Source: Paramacrobiotus richtersi
Lineage: Eukaryota > Tardigrada > Eutardigrada > Parachela > Macrobiotidae
NCBI GenBank assembly: GCA_034698045.1
Contig: JAQGAU010000491.1
Location: 1 to 27,177, forward strand
Length of the DNA stretch: 27,177 bases
Direction of reading: 5' to 3'
How positions within the stretch are numbered: position 1 is the stretch's first letter; every line of letters starts with the position of its first letter. A model generated the notes under the pieces. It was given only the letters and a program-made list of their open reading frames with translations. It did not search any database and was not told where the DNA came from. The position numbers and the translations under genes are program-made. This document shows, piece by piece, positions 8,501 through 14,913 of the stretch.

Positions 8501-9754
8501 GGAGGTTTCAAATGTAACCTTAGCTGGTAATTTCCCAAATTCCTTTGAACACACCTAACAACAGGTGGGACACAATGTAGAATAATTATTAGGCATTCTG
8601 AGCAGATACTGACCCACCATTAATAATTATATTTTAGTCATTTTTGCTGCTCAGGTATGTATAAAGCGTTTACTCAAGCTATCAGAAAATAAGTTTATTC
8701 TGGCGGTGTCACCGACTCACCGGCACGCTCGATTGCCAAACATTTTAAGTTTCGCTTGTTTTCTACAAGAAAGCGTGCGATTATTCCCAGTACAGTTAAG
8801 TAAATGCGAATAACAAATTAACAATCACTGGGTTGACCGTAGCGACACCAAACCTGCAATGTGGAAATGGAGCTTTCGTGCTGGACCCTCAAAGTGGAGC
8901 TGTGCTGATTTCAGGTAAGTTACCCAAAGCACCATATTCGAAATAGCCCACCCCAATAACAGATAACCTAGTTTTTGTCCAGTCCGAAAGAAAATGGCCC
9001 AGTTGGTTGCACATAATGCACTGAACAATGAACAATCTCTTTAGTTGCTGCAAGTTCGAACCGCGAGTCGTTATGAATTTTCGAAGTTCTTAACTGATAA
9101 CATGGCGATATATGAGATATGTTTGGTTACTCTGGTATGATTCATCAGCCTGGCCTACCATCGAATAGACCGCCATGTCAAAATTTAACAGCTTTAAAAG
9201 GTCATGACTGTTCGCCACCTGAGCTTGTCCGAGAACAAAGATTTGTCCAGTGACAAGTTGATTTAGGACTACATAATGGGGCAAGTCTGCATTTTTGCGA
9301 ACACGATGCATAGCGTAATGTGCTTCCGAAGCCTGGCCAGACTCTATATAGATAAACCCAGCAAGTACAGAAGTTTGTTCTAAACATTTTGAAGTTTGCA
9401 ACTCAGGAAATGCAGCACGGTGCTCATCTGAGTGAGCAACATGTCATCAAACCTTGAGTAATGATTTCGGCGAATCATAGGGCCGGAATGCACAGCAATG
9501 ACGATCGGGCAAACAGTCCCACTGTTCCATGATGATACTGCTAACGTAGGATTCATAGTTAGTGACGTCTTTTTCTTCACCTGTCCCGGAGGTTCTTTTC
9601 AGGTAATTATGCAGAGGTTATCCAGCACTCAGTCTTACCGCGAGAAAAATTAAACTACACCAACAGTTTTGATTTGCAATTGTTTCAGGTCCATATTGAC
9701 CACATATTCCCTAATGCGGTAAGAACGGATGACCAGTTTTCTTGTATCAACTGA
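2506..9754 (+). CDS. Unrecognised modular secreted protein, complete gene (copy A)
   Basis: The exons are 2506-2547, 2624-2735, 2792-3103, 4394-4465, 8229-8291, 8843-8914, 9481-9602 and 9689-9718. The last one may instead read through its GTAAGA to TGA at 9752-9754. All borders are GT..AG and the frame stays open across every junction, giving about 286 residues. The order is: signal peptide (residues about 1-25); acidic/basic Tyr- and Asn-rich low complexity (about 52-155); two Cys-rich modules with ATCAPCxC...P-A-T-C; a Pro-Thr linker with CGNGAFVLDPQSG; and a C-terminal module with CTAMTIGQTV, FFFTCPGGSFQ and VHIDHIFPNA. Exons 2-6 end in phase 1, so whole modules can be gained or lost without shifting the frame. 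The protein is probably extracellular. I do not recognise the family and assign no function. Two homologous but broken copies follow at 14,942 and 21,185. Confidence 0.65.
2624..2735 (+). CDS. Secreted protein A, exon 2 (signal peptide core and mature N-terminus)
   Basis: The exon follows TCTTCCAG and begins ILVTVFRGCLA, the hydrophobic core and probable cleavage region. It then reads HGRPLGNYDYGEPYR and ends in phase 1. It is 112 bases against 130 in units B and C: 18 bases encoding PPSGHS-like residues are missing just before the donor. The frame is kept. Confidence 0.65.
2792..3103 (+). CDS. Secreted protein A, exon 3 (Asn/Tyr/Arg-rich region)
   Basis: The exon has 312 bases between a 56-bp intron (2736-2791) and GTAAGC. 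It encodes about 104 hydrophilic residues with YNKNDNYGDTYTPERG, YRNRYNPYSRNHNHDYG and, at the end, YAGCACDDPDEAYAITTA. Composition suggests disorder. Copies B and C of this exon carry frame-shifting indels; this copy does not. Confidence 0.65.
3104..3610. other. Intron 3 of secreted protein A, 5' part
   Basis: Intronic, with no separate gene seen. Parts near 3540-3610 align with 15,840-15,915 and 21,955-22,030, for example AAGTGGTACTTATTGTTACG. Confidence 0.4.
3611..4293. mobile_element. Foldback element, 292-bp inverted arms
   Basis: The left arm (3611-3902) starts TAAGGCCAAAGGCCGGGATG, and the right arm (4002-4293) is its near reverse complement, ending CATCCCGGCCTTTGGCCTTA. The outer 50 bases match almost perfectly. 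The spacer is 99 bp and no protein is encoded, so the element is non-autonomous. It sits in intron 3 of unit A, at a place where unit C reads on without it (around 22,030-22,050). About 16 bases of the unit C sequence are missing at the filled site, so no clean target duplication can be read. Confidence 0.75.
4394..4465 (+). CDS. Secreted protein A, exon 4 (first Cys-rich module)
   Basis: The exon follows CTTTTTTCAG, has 72 bases and is phase 1-1. It encodes PPATCAPCTCPTKTPATC then PKRKH: a C-x2-C-x-C-x7-C pattern followed by a basic end. It is closely matched at 16,291-16,362 and 22,183-22,254. It resembles exon 5 so strongly (ATCAPCxC...PATC) that an internal exon duplication is likely. Confidence 0.65.
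4466..5001. other. Intron 4 of secreted protein A, 5' part
   Basis: The first part aligns with 16,363 onward and 22,382 onward (ATTATTCAAAATTCTCTTTGAGTCTGAAG-type sequence). About 4690-4880 is an AT-rich, TATCAT-repeating stretch without a counterpart in unit C. No gene is seen. Confidence 0.4.
5002..6503. mobile_element. Non-autonomous element with about 73-bp terminal inverted repeats
   Basis: Left arm 5002-5074 and right arm 6432-6503 are reverse complements apart from scattered differences; both contain GATTTATAAATC and TTGTACAGACATTTAC. Inside are an (AC)n run, smaller subterminal inverted repeats (GCGCTTCGCTGCT near 5980 against its complement near 6388-6400) and repeated CAGCCTGGC strings. 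No transposase-like frame is seen. The element accounts for 1.5 kb of the expanded intron 4. Confidence 0.6.
5146..5164. repeat. (AC)n microsatellite
   Basis: A 19-base uninterrupted AC run inside the inverted-repeat element at 5002-6503. Confidence 0.9.
6516..6936. mobile_element. Short inverted-repeat element enclosing a palindrome
   Basis: GACCGAAGCGAAACGGAG at 6516-6533 is repeated as its reverse complement, one base shorter, at 6920-6936. The enclosed 386 bases contain the 72-nt palindrome at 6807-6878 and no open frame. It lies directly beside the preceding element, so the border between the two is approximate. A MITE-like origin is inferred. Confidence 0.4.
6807..6878. repeat. 72-nt near-perfect palindrome (hairpin)
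   Basis: The two 36-base halves, centred on GATC, are reverse complements. As RNA they differ only by two mismatches and two G:U pairs. Arms begin AAACAGACGGGC and contain CTGAGCCCCTTT. The structure could be a hairpin RNA, a MITE remnant or a cruciform-forming site; the sequence alone does not decide. Confidence 0.75.
6937..7392. other. Intron 4 of secreted protein A, middle part
   Basis: No gene, element or strong repeat recognised. The base composition is ordinary intronic. Confidence 0.3.
7393..8087. mobile_element. Foldback/MITE-like element, about 140-bp inverted arms
   Basis: The left arm 7393-7532 (CCGGCTGTTGCATAATCCGTG ends) is the reverse complement, with a few indels, of 7949-8087. 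Shared internal strings include CGAACTTGCCTGAAAAATGC and GAACCAAAACCAG. The roughly 330-base unique middle is GC-richer than the surrounding intron and is followed by a nested hairpin at 7861-7953. Open frames that cross it are not convincing genes. It is non-autonomous and contributes to the expansion of intron 4. Confidence 0.7.
7861..7953. repeat. Nested AT-rich hairpin
   Basis: ACCAGCTTCCCAACATTTTT at the left is mirrored as the complement AAAAAATCTTGGAAAGCTGGT at the right. The inner arms are AAATTTTAAAATGAA. The stem is about 38 bp with a short loop. It lies next to the right arm of the larger foldback element. Confidence 0.7.
8229..8291 (+). CDS. Secreted protein A, exon 5 (second Cys-rich module)
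   Basis: The exon follows TTTTTTGCAG, has 63 bases and is phase 1-1. It encodes HRATCAPCICAERPPATCTA, the same C-x2-C-x-C pattern as exon 4. A homologous exon is present in unit C (22,798-22,860) and missing from unit B. Confidence 0.6.
8292..8842. other. Intron 5 of secreted protein A
   Basis: Aligns by eye with unit C on both sides of its retrotransposon insertion: 8292-8505 with 22,861-23,085, and about 8530-8842 with about 25,310-25,895. It therefore shows the arrangement without the insertion. No gene within. Confidence 0.5.
8843..8914 (+). CDS. Secreted protein A, exon 6 (CGNG module)
   Basis: The exon follows TTGACCGTAG, has 72 bases and is phase 1-1. It encodes TPNLQCGNGAFVLDPQSG and a short tail. 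CGNG followed by a V-L pair is kept in units B (CGNGGAVLAKKEG) and C (CGNGVVVLNPETG). It joins in frame to the next exon as ISG-PECTA. Confidence 0.6.
8915..9480. other. Intron 6 of secreted protein A
   Basis: Intronic, and alignable with unit C to about 26,160. A possible Cys-rich mini-exon at 9371-9431 was considered and not adopted, because it would break the phase of the next exon. Confidence 0.4.
9481..9602 (+). CDS. Secreted protein A, exon 7 (CPGGSFQ module)
   Basis: The exon has 122 bases after AATCATAG and ends in phase 0 before GTAATT. It encodes PECTAMTIGQTVPLFHDDTA and ends FFFTCPGGSFQ. The unit B counterpart (17,778-17,896) keeps the Cys, the IGQT string and CPGGSFQ. I do not recognise the fold. 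Confidence 0.6.
9689..9718 (+). CDS. Secreted protein A, exon 8 (VHIDHIFPNA)
   Basis: The exon follows TGTTTCAG and encodes ten residues before GTAAGAAC. Unit B has VNIDHIFPDV at the same place. If GTAAGA is a donor, the last exon lies beyond and was not found. If it is not used, the protein ends eleven residues later at TGA 9752-9754. Confidence 0.55.
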
Positions 9755-10101
9755 AACTCCCTATCGTAATAATAACATTTCATCGGAAGTTATGCTTGGT
9801 TAAACTAACTGAATGTCAGTAAATTATCGTGCATAACCGAAAGGCCCTGTCGCCAGAACATTTAATCGGTTAAACGGCGTTTCTCCCATTCTTGTTTCAT
9901 AGACAACTATGCGGTCTTGCTGTATGGTACTCATATGTATGTATACTGTTAAGTGTTACGGATGCAGAACTATTTCTGGCTACCTGCCAACGCGACAGTA
10001 GTGACTAAATGGTCTTGCCCCTTTAGTGCCCGACGTAGTCACTTTTTCTCTGCATAGGTAGGAAACGCGGAAACGAAATACCGCCGCCTAATTTAGCTTT
10101 T

Positions 10102-10123
10102 TTCAGGTATATATATACCTGAA
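10102..10123. repeat. 22-bp perfect palindrome
   Basis: TTCAGGTATA, two central bases and the exact complement TATACCTGAA. AT-rich centre; function unknown. Confidence 0.85.
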
Positions 10124-10201
10124 TAGTGTGTGTATAGTGAACATAGTGTATCAAGATAAAAATAGTATGCTAGAAACAGCTTTGGCTGCGCCTCAGAGTT
10201 T

Positions 10202-10215
10202 CTCGAGATCTCGAG
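10202..10215. repeat. 14-bp perfect palindrome
   Basis: CTCGAGATCTCGAG, about 80 bp after the preceding palindrome. Confidence 0.85.
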
Positions 10216-10486
10216 GTTGCTTCGTGCGGAATGGGCATTAGTCGCAGACTTTCCGAAAATTGTTTCCGTGCGCTTTGGGCAAAAATTACGAAGACATTAT
10301 TCCGTTTACAGTATGAAGTACTTGACCATTTTACTACGGATGTCTTTGTTGCATCAGCCTTCTGAAGGGACGAATTTTTACGAATAGACTAATCGTGATT
10401 CCATTCTGTTCGCATAAAAAACCTTTGAATCTGGCAGGGTTACCACTACGAAGTTTACGAGAATGAAACTTTCGTGAATGACTGTT

Positions 10487-10502
10487 TTTCGGTATACCGA
10501 AA
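10487..10502. repeat. 16-bp perfect palindrome
   Basis: TTTCGGTATACCGAAA, followed closely by a smaller GAAACA...TGTTTC hairpin. Confidence 0.85.
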
Positions 10503-11082
10503 CAATCGTTCAGACTGTTTCTGTATATTACAGTAGAAGTAGTGATACAGTTTCGTTCACCGAAAAACATGTTTTGCAAAGGAATAAGCCGAACCAAATT
10601 TGTGTTTTGGTAGTTCACTTCTTACGCCTAGGTATTATTGTAGTCTGAATTCACCTTACTCTACATATTATACAGAATATAAGAGGCAATGTCTTGGAGA
10701 TGAAAATTAATTTACGGTGTTATTTTGCTTATTGCGCCCAGCACGGAGTTTTCAAACGATTTTTCGATTCGATCGGCGGTAGTTTAATTTTTGATTAACA
10801 TTGGTCTTGTACGGTATTACTTTTTTATTAAATTTTCAGTTCCAGTTGAGTAGTGGAGAATGGTTTTTTCAGATGCGTACTTCTTCGTATTGCGACGTAC
10901 ATAATTTGCGGAACTTTAGAATTTTGCCCACTGAAAACTTTCGTCGCCCGAGGATTAATCATCTTAAGGCCATCGGGTCGCTTTTATCGGCGCTCAACAG
11001 ATAATCGGTTTCATCCAGACAATTGTTGCTGAGAACCATTAAATGACCAGTTTACCTGTAAACCTTTACCGGTTCGGTGGAT

Positions 11083-11111
11083 CCCGATGACAGCCGGCCG
11101 GTATCATCGGG
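11083..11111. repeat. GC-rich hairpin CCCGATGA/TCATCGGG
   Basis: Eight-base perfect arms with a 13-base loop that itself contains CCGGCCGG. No evidence of expression. Confidence 0.6.
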
Positions 11112-11167
11112 ACGCTTCTGCCATAATTGTGTGCCTTCTGTCTACCGCACACAGGCAGAACTATCTA

Positions 11168-11260
11168 GATGAAACTGGTTATTTGCATCAGTCAAGGTGT
11201 TCGATGAAACTAATTATCTTTTTCGGTCCGCGAAAGATGCCGGATGAAGTCAGTTATCTT
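11168..11260 (+). repeat. Three imperfect direct repeats GATGAAACTGGTTAT
   Basis: GATGAAACTGGTTAT (11,168), GATGAAACTAATTAT (11,203) and GATGAAGTCAGTTAT (11,243) recur at 35-40 bp spacing. Confidence 0.45.
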
Positions 11261-11767
11261 CTACGCTTTACTATAGTGTCGGGATGACCTTCACCCGGTG
11301 GCAGTGCTACGGGTCATGGCACCGATACGAAGTGTACCGAAGACTTTCGTAGATGACTGAATTTAATATAGATTCAAACGTCACAGTCGTTGAACTTTTT
11401 CTTGTGTTTGCGACGCAGTTCATTCATCGTGTGAATGCCTAAATATTTCATTCGGAGCATCCCACGACGCCGAACAAATTTTTTCAGGTTTAAAAGTTTA
11501 CTCACTTTCGACCGAGATTTTTTGGTGTTTTTTAAGTACATTTGATGTATTCGGATAGCATGTTACAGATATTTTTGAAAAAATAATGTATAAAGCCCTT
11601 ACATATTTCCATGATGCTCATAAATCTCTATAGCTACCAAAGCGTCTGGGCGTCTTTCCTTTGTTTTTTCTGCTGGCAGGACGTTAAATGGTGCCACTGA
11701 AATACAAAATCTTCTATTACTGTATGTTACAGCAACACAACAAAGATAGGTACAAGTTTCTAACACG

Positions 11768-11899
11768 TCTTTAATTGTTAATTTGGCAGTGGCGAAAGGT
11801 AATGCGCCCAAAGTCTTAGCGACTCTTCCCGTAAATTTTAGTGCAGATAAAATAACGGGAACGGTGGTTGTTTTATGTTCGAAACTGCCATTTTTTTAG
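11768..11899 (+). pseudogene. Retrotransposon C-terminal fragment (11.8 kb)
   Basis: An open frame reads NLAVAKGNAPKVLATLPV and ends at TAG 11,897-11,899. It matches the final block seen in the larger copies in this window (FSLAVAKGNAAAVLGTLPV in the 24.8-kb copy; FSVAIVKGNAAAVLGALPN in the 14-kb copy). Only the last part of the element is visible, so this is a short, 5'-truncated relic. Its left border is uncertain. Confidence 0.6.
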
Positions 11900-12290
11900 C
11901 TGTCGTCTGCTCTGGTCTTCGGATAATGTTGAGTGGCTTTTTGTGACATATAGGTCGAAATAATATTTTGAATGGACATTCTGACCTGATATGTTGTTAT
12001 TAGCAACAGACTTTTGTAATTATTTGACCTTGATTATATCAAGGTCACCTTGGAGATTTCACACTGAAGTCCTTTTTCGCTATGCCGGCAGAAACCTCAA
12101 AAAAATATCATGTTACGCCGTTTTCGATCATGGAGAATGTACGTAGTGGTGTTCTCGGTTTTTCTGACTTCTATCGTTTTTGAGACTTTTTTGATGCGGG
12201 CGGCCGAGCGTATTATAGATCTCAAGTTCGGTAATATATACCGGTAAGTATCAATCAAAGACTATAATATCGACCCCTCAGCTCAGAAAT
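11900..12290. other. Noncoding interval
   Basis: No gene seen. Contains the inverted TGACCTTGA/TCAAGGTCA pair at 12,025-12,047. Confidence 0.4.
12025..12047. promoter_or_regulatory. Inverted pair of TCAAGGTCA half-sites
   Basis: TGACCTTGAT, TAT, ATCAAGGTCA: perfect 10-base arms. TCAAGGTCA is the classical extended monomer site of NR5A/FTZ-F1 and estrogen-related receptors. Two in this head-to-head form are unlikely to be trivial, but no promoter next to them is known. Confidence 0.3.
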
Positions 12291-12887
12291 CTATTCAACC
12301 AAGTCGTATCGTGAAAAACTGATAACACCATTAGATTCGCCATAGTCGTAAACGGCATCACATGATCGTTCTAGCTGAAAATCGAAAGCCGGTAGCGTGC
12401 TGTATTTGAGTGTACTTCGTAATACAACGGAAGTCAAGCTGTTAGCCAGTTTTCTACCTGTAACTAAGCTTGACAGCTCGACACTGCGTTGCTTAGATCC
12501 GAATTTCACTACAGTACTTTTGCCTGCAAGAAACCGATAAAACGAAAATGAAATTTCGGTATTGTCCCAGCCCGTTTTAGAACATGGTTTCGGAGACTCA
12601 GAGTTATCCATCGCGAAAGAGCGTCGTTCCATTAATGTTACCAAGAACACCAACTTATCCATTTTGTTCGCTGATGGTCCCATAATGAAAATCACTGGCA
12701 AAAATTGCGGAGAGTGAAAAGATAGCCACAATGATATTGCTGACGAATCCCAGAATGCTGTGAGCCATGAACAAATGATCCGGTGGCTCAGACGATGCTT
12801 GGGAATGTGCTCGGGCGAGAAATGCCGTCTTGCTTCGCCAGCTTCGGTAGGCTGATCTACAGAAACATGATAAGTACCTCGAGACAT
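12291..12887 (-). CDS. Hypothetical 198-codon open frame
   Basis: The second longest open frame in the window that is not a shadow of a recognised gene. It begins MSRGTYHVSVDQPTEAGEAR and has one hydrophobic stretch (SSAISLWLSFHSPQFLPVIF, about residues 48-68) and a hydrophilic C-terminal half. No domain recognised. Other-frame structure on the same strand (a signal-peptide-like start at 12,768, and a hydrophobic run near 12,950 resembling one near 13,200) suggests a spliced or decayed secreted-protein gene rather than one continuous exon. Confidence 0.25.
   Translation of the reverse strand: MSRGTYHVSVDQPTEAGEARRHFSPEHIPKHRLSHRIICSWLTAFWDSSAISLWLSFHSPQFLPVIFIMGPSANKMDKLVFLVTLMERRSFAMDNSESPKPCSKTGWDNTEISFSFYRFLAGKSTVVKFGSKQRSVELSSLVTGRKLANSLTSVVLRSTLKYSTLPAFDFQLERSCDAVYDYGESNGVISFSRYDLVE
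12655..12768 (-). CDS. Possible signal-peptide exon
   Basis: A 37-codon frame starts MAHSILGFVSNIIVAIFSLS and continues AIFASDFHYGTISEQNG before TAA. It is a textbook-shaped signal peptide with an AxA-like end. It overlaps the 198-codon frame in another phase on the same strand, so at most one of them is right here. No downstream exon identified. Confidence 0.2.
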   Translation of the reverse strand: MAHSILGFVSNIIVAIFSLSAIFASDFHYGTISEQNG

Positions 12888-13029
12888 CCGACTGCTCCGT
12901 TCAGCATTGAACGTTTGACCGAAAGCAGGACAAAACCAAACAAAAACAATAGTATTACCAAAACGTACACCGTTTCAGATTACGAGCGGTCGACTTAGAG
13001 CAAACCGAAATAACGAAACTACTAGAAAC

Positions 13030-13305
13030 TTAGGACCGACTGAAGCAGGGTATAACATTAGTAATGATAAAATCTGGCTGCCTTGCTCCGTTACTAAACG
13101 AGAGGCCTGGAGCAGCGGGATATGAAGTAACCCGAAAGTCCCCGAATCCACTACGTCTTTCATCTGTTCCGCTGACTATCGGACGATTGACAGCAAGCAG
13201 GACAAAGAATAGTGACAACAAATGAATCGTTTGCTGCAGCTCGGCAGTAGATCTAAAACATGTTCGCCGTATAATTAAAAATATCGTGAAATTTATTCCT
13301 TTCAT
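13030..13305 (-). CDS. Hypothetical secreted or membrane-anchored small protein
   Basis: A 91-codon frame with a hydrophobic run TIHLLSLFFVLLAVNRPIVS at residues about 26-45, then a hydrophilic, Arg-rich tail (GTDERRSGFGDFRVTSYP). A related sequence with LLFLFGFVLLSVKRSMLNGA in a damaged frame lies 250 bases downstream on the same strand (about 12,885-12,960), suggesting a small tandem duplication. No family recognised. Confidence 0.25.
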   Translation of the reverse strand: MKGINFTIFLIIRRTCFRSTAELQQTIHLLSLFFVLLAVNRPIVSGTDERRSGFGDFRVTSYPAAPGLSFSNGARQPDFIITNVIPCFSRS

Positions 13306-13347
13306 AATGACAACGCTGGCGCATAAGACACTACAGTTTTTGACACG

Positions 13348-14289
13348 CTAATTATTAAAACACCCAATTTCATCTCGTTCATTTACCCGCGCCTTAACAT
13401 TTGGCAACGCGCCCAAAACTGCGGCGGCATTGCCTTTAACAATAGCGACAGAAAAACGTTGTTTCAAAAATGATCCAGAGCGTGGGTCACCCGATTTCTC
13501 GAAAAGTTTACGACCTAAAAACTTAAACAGCTCCTTCGTCGATGCACTAAGAACACCCAAGGTTTCGCACGCGACAGGATAGAATTTGTACTGGTTTGAC
13601 AGTGAGGTGTAGTGTAATCGCTTCCGGTCATCTGCACGCTGCGCTGCCCATCCCGCTTTCCTTCCTGAGTGTTCTACATACGAAGACGCAACTGTACACG
13701 AACATGTGGCATCCCATACAATATACTGGCCGTTTACAACAGGCACCAAAGTCCCACCATCTGGTCTTTTTCCATCATTTCTGGCCAGACCGTTAGGTTC
13801 TAACTGACACGGATATCCTGCTGACTTGAACGCTGTTTCCACAATCTTGTTCATCTCGCAGTGACGTGGCCAAGTTCCTTTGTTGGTTGCACAGGACAGA
13901 CCATGATGTCCGAGTTCATCCACTCTTGTACTACAGCTTGCACATTTATGGGGTCTCCCAGTATTTGCCCCAAACCGAAGAGCAACGCCAATCCGCAACT
14001 GCTCGTCATTCAAAAAATTCCCCAGTGATACCGCCGGCAGTGCGTTCAACCATGCGCCAGATTCACGTTCAGATGCCGCCAACAAGACTGCCTTGTTCAC
14101 TTTGTTTTCCGACATGGACATTCGAACTTTGGAATAGTTCAGCTCTATGACTGGTGCGTCCCACGCTGACTGCATCTTTCGATTGGTTTCTTCCGGAGCC
14201 TCACAACTGTATCGTTCAGTCCGCAGCCTGATGTTTTCATACTGGCTCCAGAGCATGTTCATCTCTTGTGGAACTGTGAAATAGTTCAA
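13348..14289 (-). CDS. Non-LTR retrotransposon C-terminal part with restriction-like endonuclease
   Basis: An open frame of 313 codons without interruption. It has the conserved order seen in a widespread invertebrate retroelement protein: SAWDAPVIE (41-49), SGAWLNALP (77-85), a zinc-knuckle-like CASC...HHGLSC (116-133), WPRHCEMN (140-147), KRPDGGTLVP (174-183), VWDATC (191-196) and FSVAIVKGNAAAVLGALP (279-296). KRPD plus the D of WDATC, with a downstream Lys/Arg cluster, fits the PD-(D/E)XK endonuclease of R2/R4-type elements. The reverse transcriptase part is missing, so this is a 5'-truncated copy. About the first 16 codons (MNYFTVPQEMNMLW) come from flanking unit B sequence shared with units A and C near CATACTGGCTC. 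The start codon is therefore accidental and the frame is probably not expressed as a real protein. Confidence 0.7.
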   Translation of the reverse strand: MNYFTVPQEMNMLWSQYENIRLRTERYSCEAPEETNRKMQSAWDAPVIELNYSKVRMSMSENKVNKAVLLAASERESGAWLNALPAVSLGNFLNDEQLRIGVALRFGANTGRPHKCASCSTRVDELGHHGLSCATNKGTWPRHCEMNKIVETAFKSAGYPCQLEPNGLARNDGKRPDGGTLVPVVNGQYIVWDATCSCTVASSYVEHSGRKAGWAAQRADDRKRLHYTSLSNQYKFYPVACETLGVLSASTKELFKFLGRKLFEKSGDPRSGSFLKQRFSVAIVKGNAAAVLGALPNVKARVNERDEIGCFNN

Positions 14290-14354
14290 TCATGGCGCTT
14301 TAAGATGACTGGCCTGTGGATCATTCACAAACCGTACTCTGATGCGTACACGTA

Positions 14355-14393
14355 GACGCACGTGTCACTAGCTGCCGCTACAGGTCAAGGTCG
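14355..14393 (+). promoter_or_regulatory. Conserved upstream block with AGGTCAAGGTCG (unit B)
   Basis: Same CACGTGTCACT ... GCTAC AGGTCAAGGTCG order as in units A and C, with the motif at 14,382-14,393. Confidence 0.4.
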
Positions 14394-14871
14394 TCTAACA
14401 CTCCTGCTGTCAAGTGATACACGGAGCATGACGGAAAGTTGTGTTAGCAACTTGCTTATCAGCGATCATGCGATACATAAGCGGGTGATTCCCCAACGTT
14501 ACACAACTGCACACAAAATTTACGAAAGCGTTAAGTCATCGAAGAAGCTGATGGACAATCGTGTCGCACGGGATTTTAAATACGATCAGATGTGCACGTA
14601 CCGTACTATATCTGAAATCAGAAGTTATTTAACCGGTTCGGGTCAGCATCGATGGCACACGAATAACACGAAGAACAAAACGCCCAGCCGTTTCTGTAAT
14701 ACAAAACCATTCTGCGTGTGATTGAATTATGTAAGGTAATGTGATTCGTCGTAACACACAAGTGCAAAAATAAGATCACTAGAACCGCTGTTCGGCAGTT
14801 AAGAAAAATACCGCAATAGGTTTGAATTCCGTTTGGAATCAGCTAGTATATTCAAAGAGTAACGTATATTC

Positions 14872-14913
14872 AAATTAATCATCATTCTTCGATCTTCTTT
14901 GCGTCCACACAGT
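14872..14913 (+). promoter_or_regulatory. Candidate core promoter (unit B)
   Basis: TATATTCAAATTAAT followed by TTCGATCTTCTTTGCGTCCA, homologous to the unit A and C blocks ahead of the conserved ATG at 14,942. Confidence 0.4.

Larger units (their letters stand above)
9755..11767. other. Gene-poor interval after unit A
   Basis: No gene supported. Open frames (for example 10,334-10,618 on the minus strand and 11,087-11,287 on the plus strand) show no domain, signal peptide or paralogue in the window. The interval holds several short perfect palindromes, listed separately. Confidence 0.4.

Noticed and set aside
9371..9431. Possible Cys-rich mini-exon (VCSKHFEVCNSGNAARCSS) in intron 6 of copy A
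   Set aside because: Its phase would break the next exon, the unit B counterpart is not clearly related, and skipping it joins exons 6 and 7 in frame in both A and B.
11168..11260. CRISPR-like spacing of the GATGAAAC repeats
   Set aside because: Only three imperfect 15-base repeats in a eukaryotic context; not an array.
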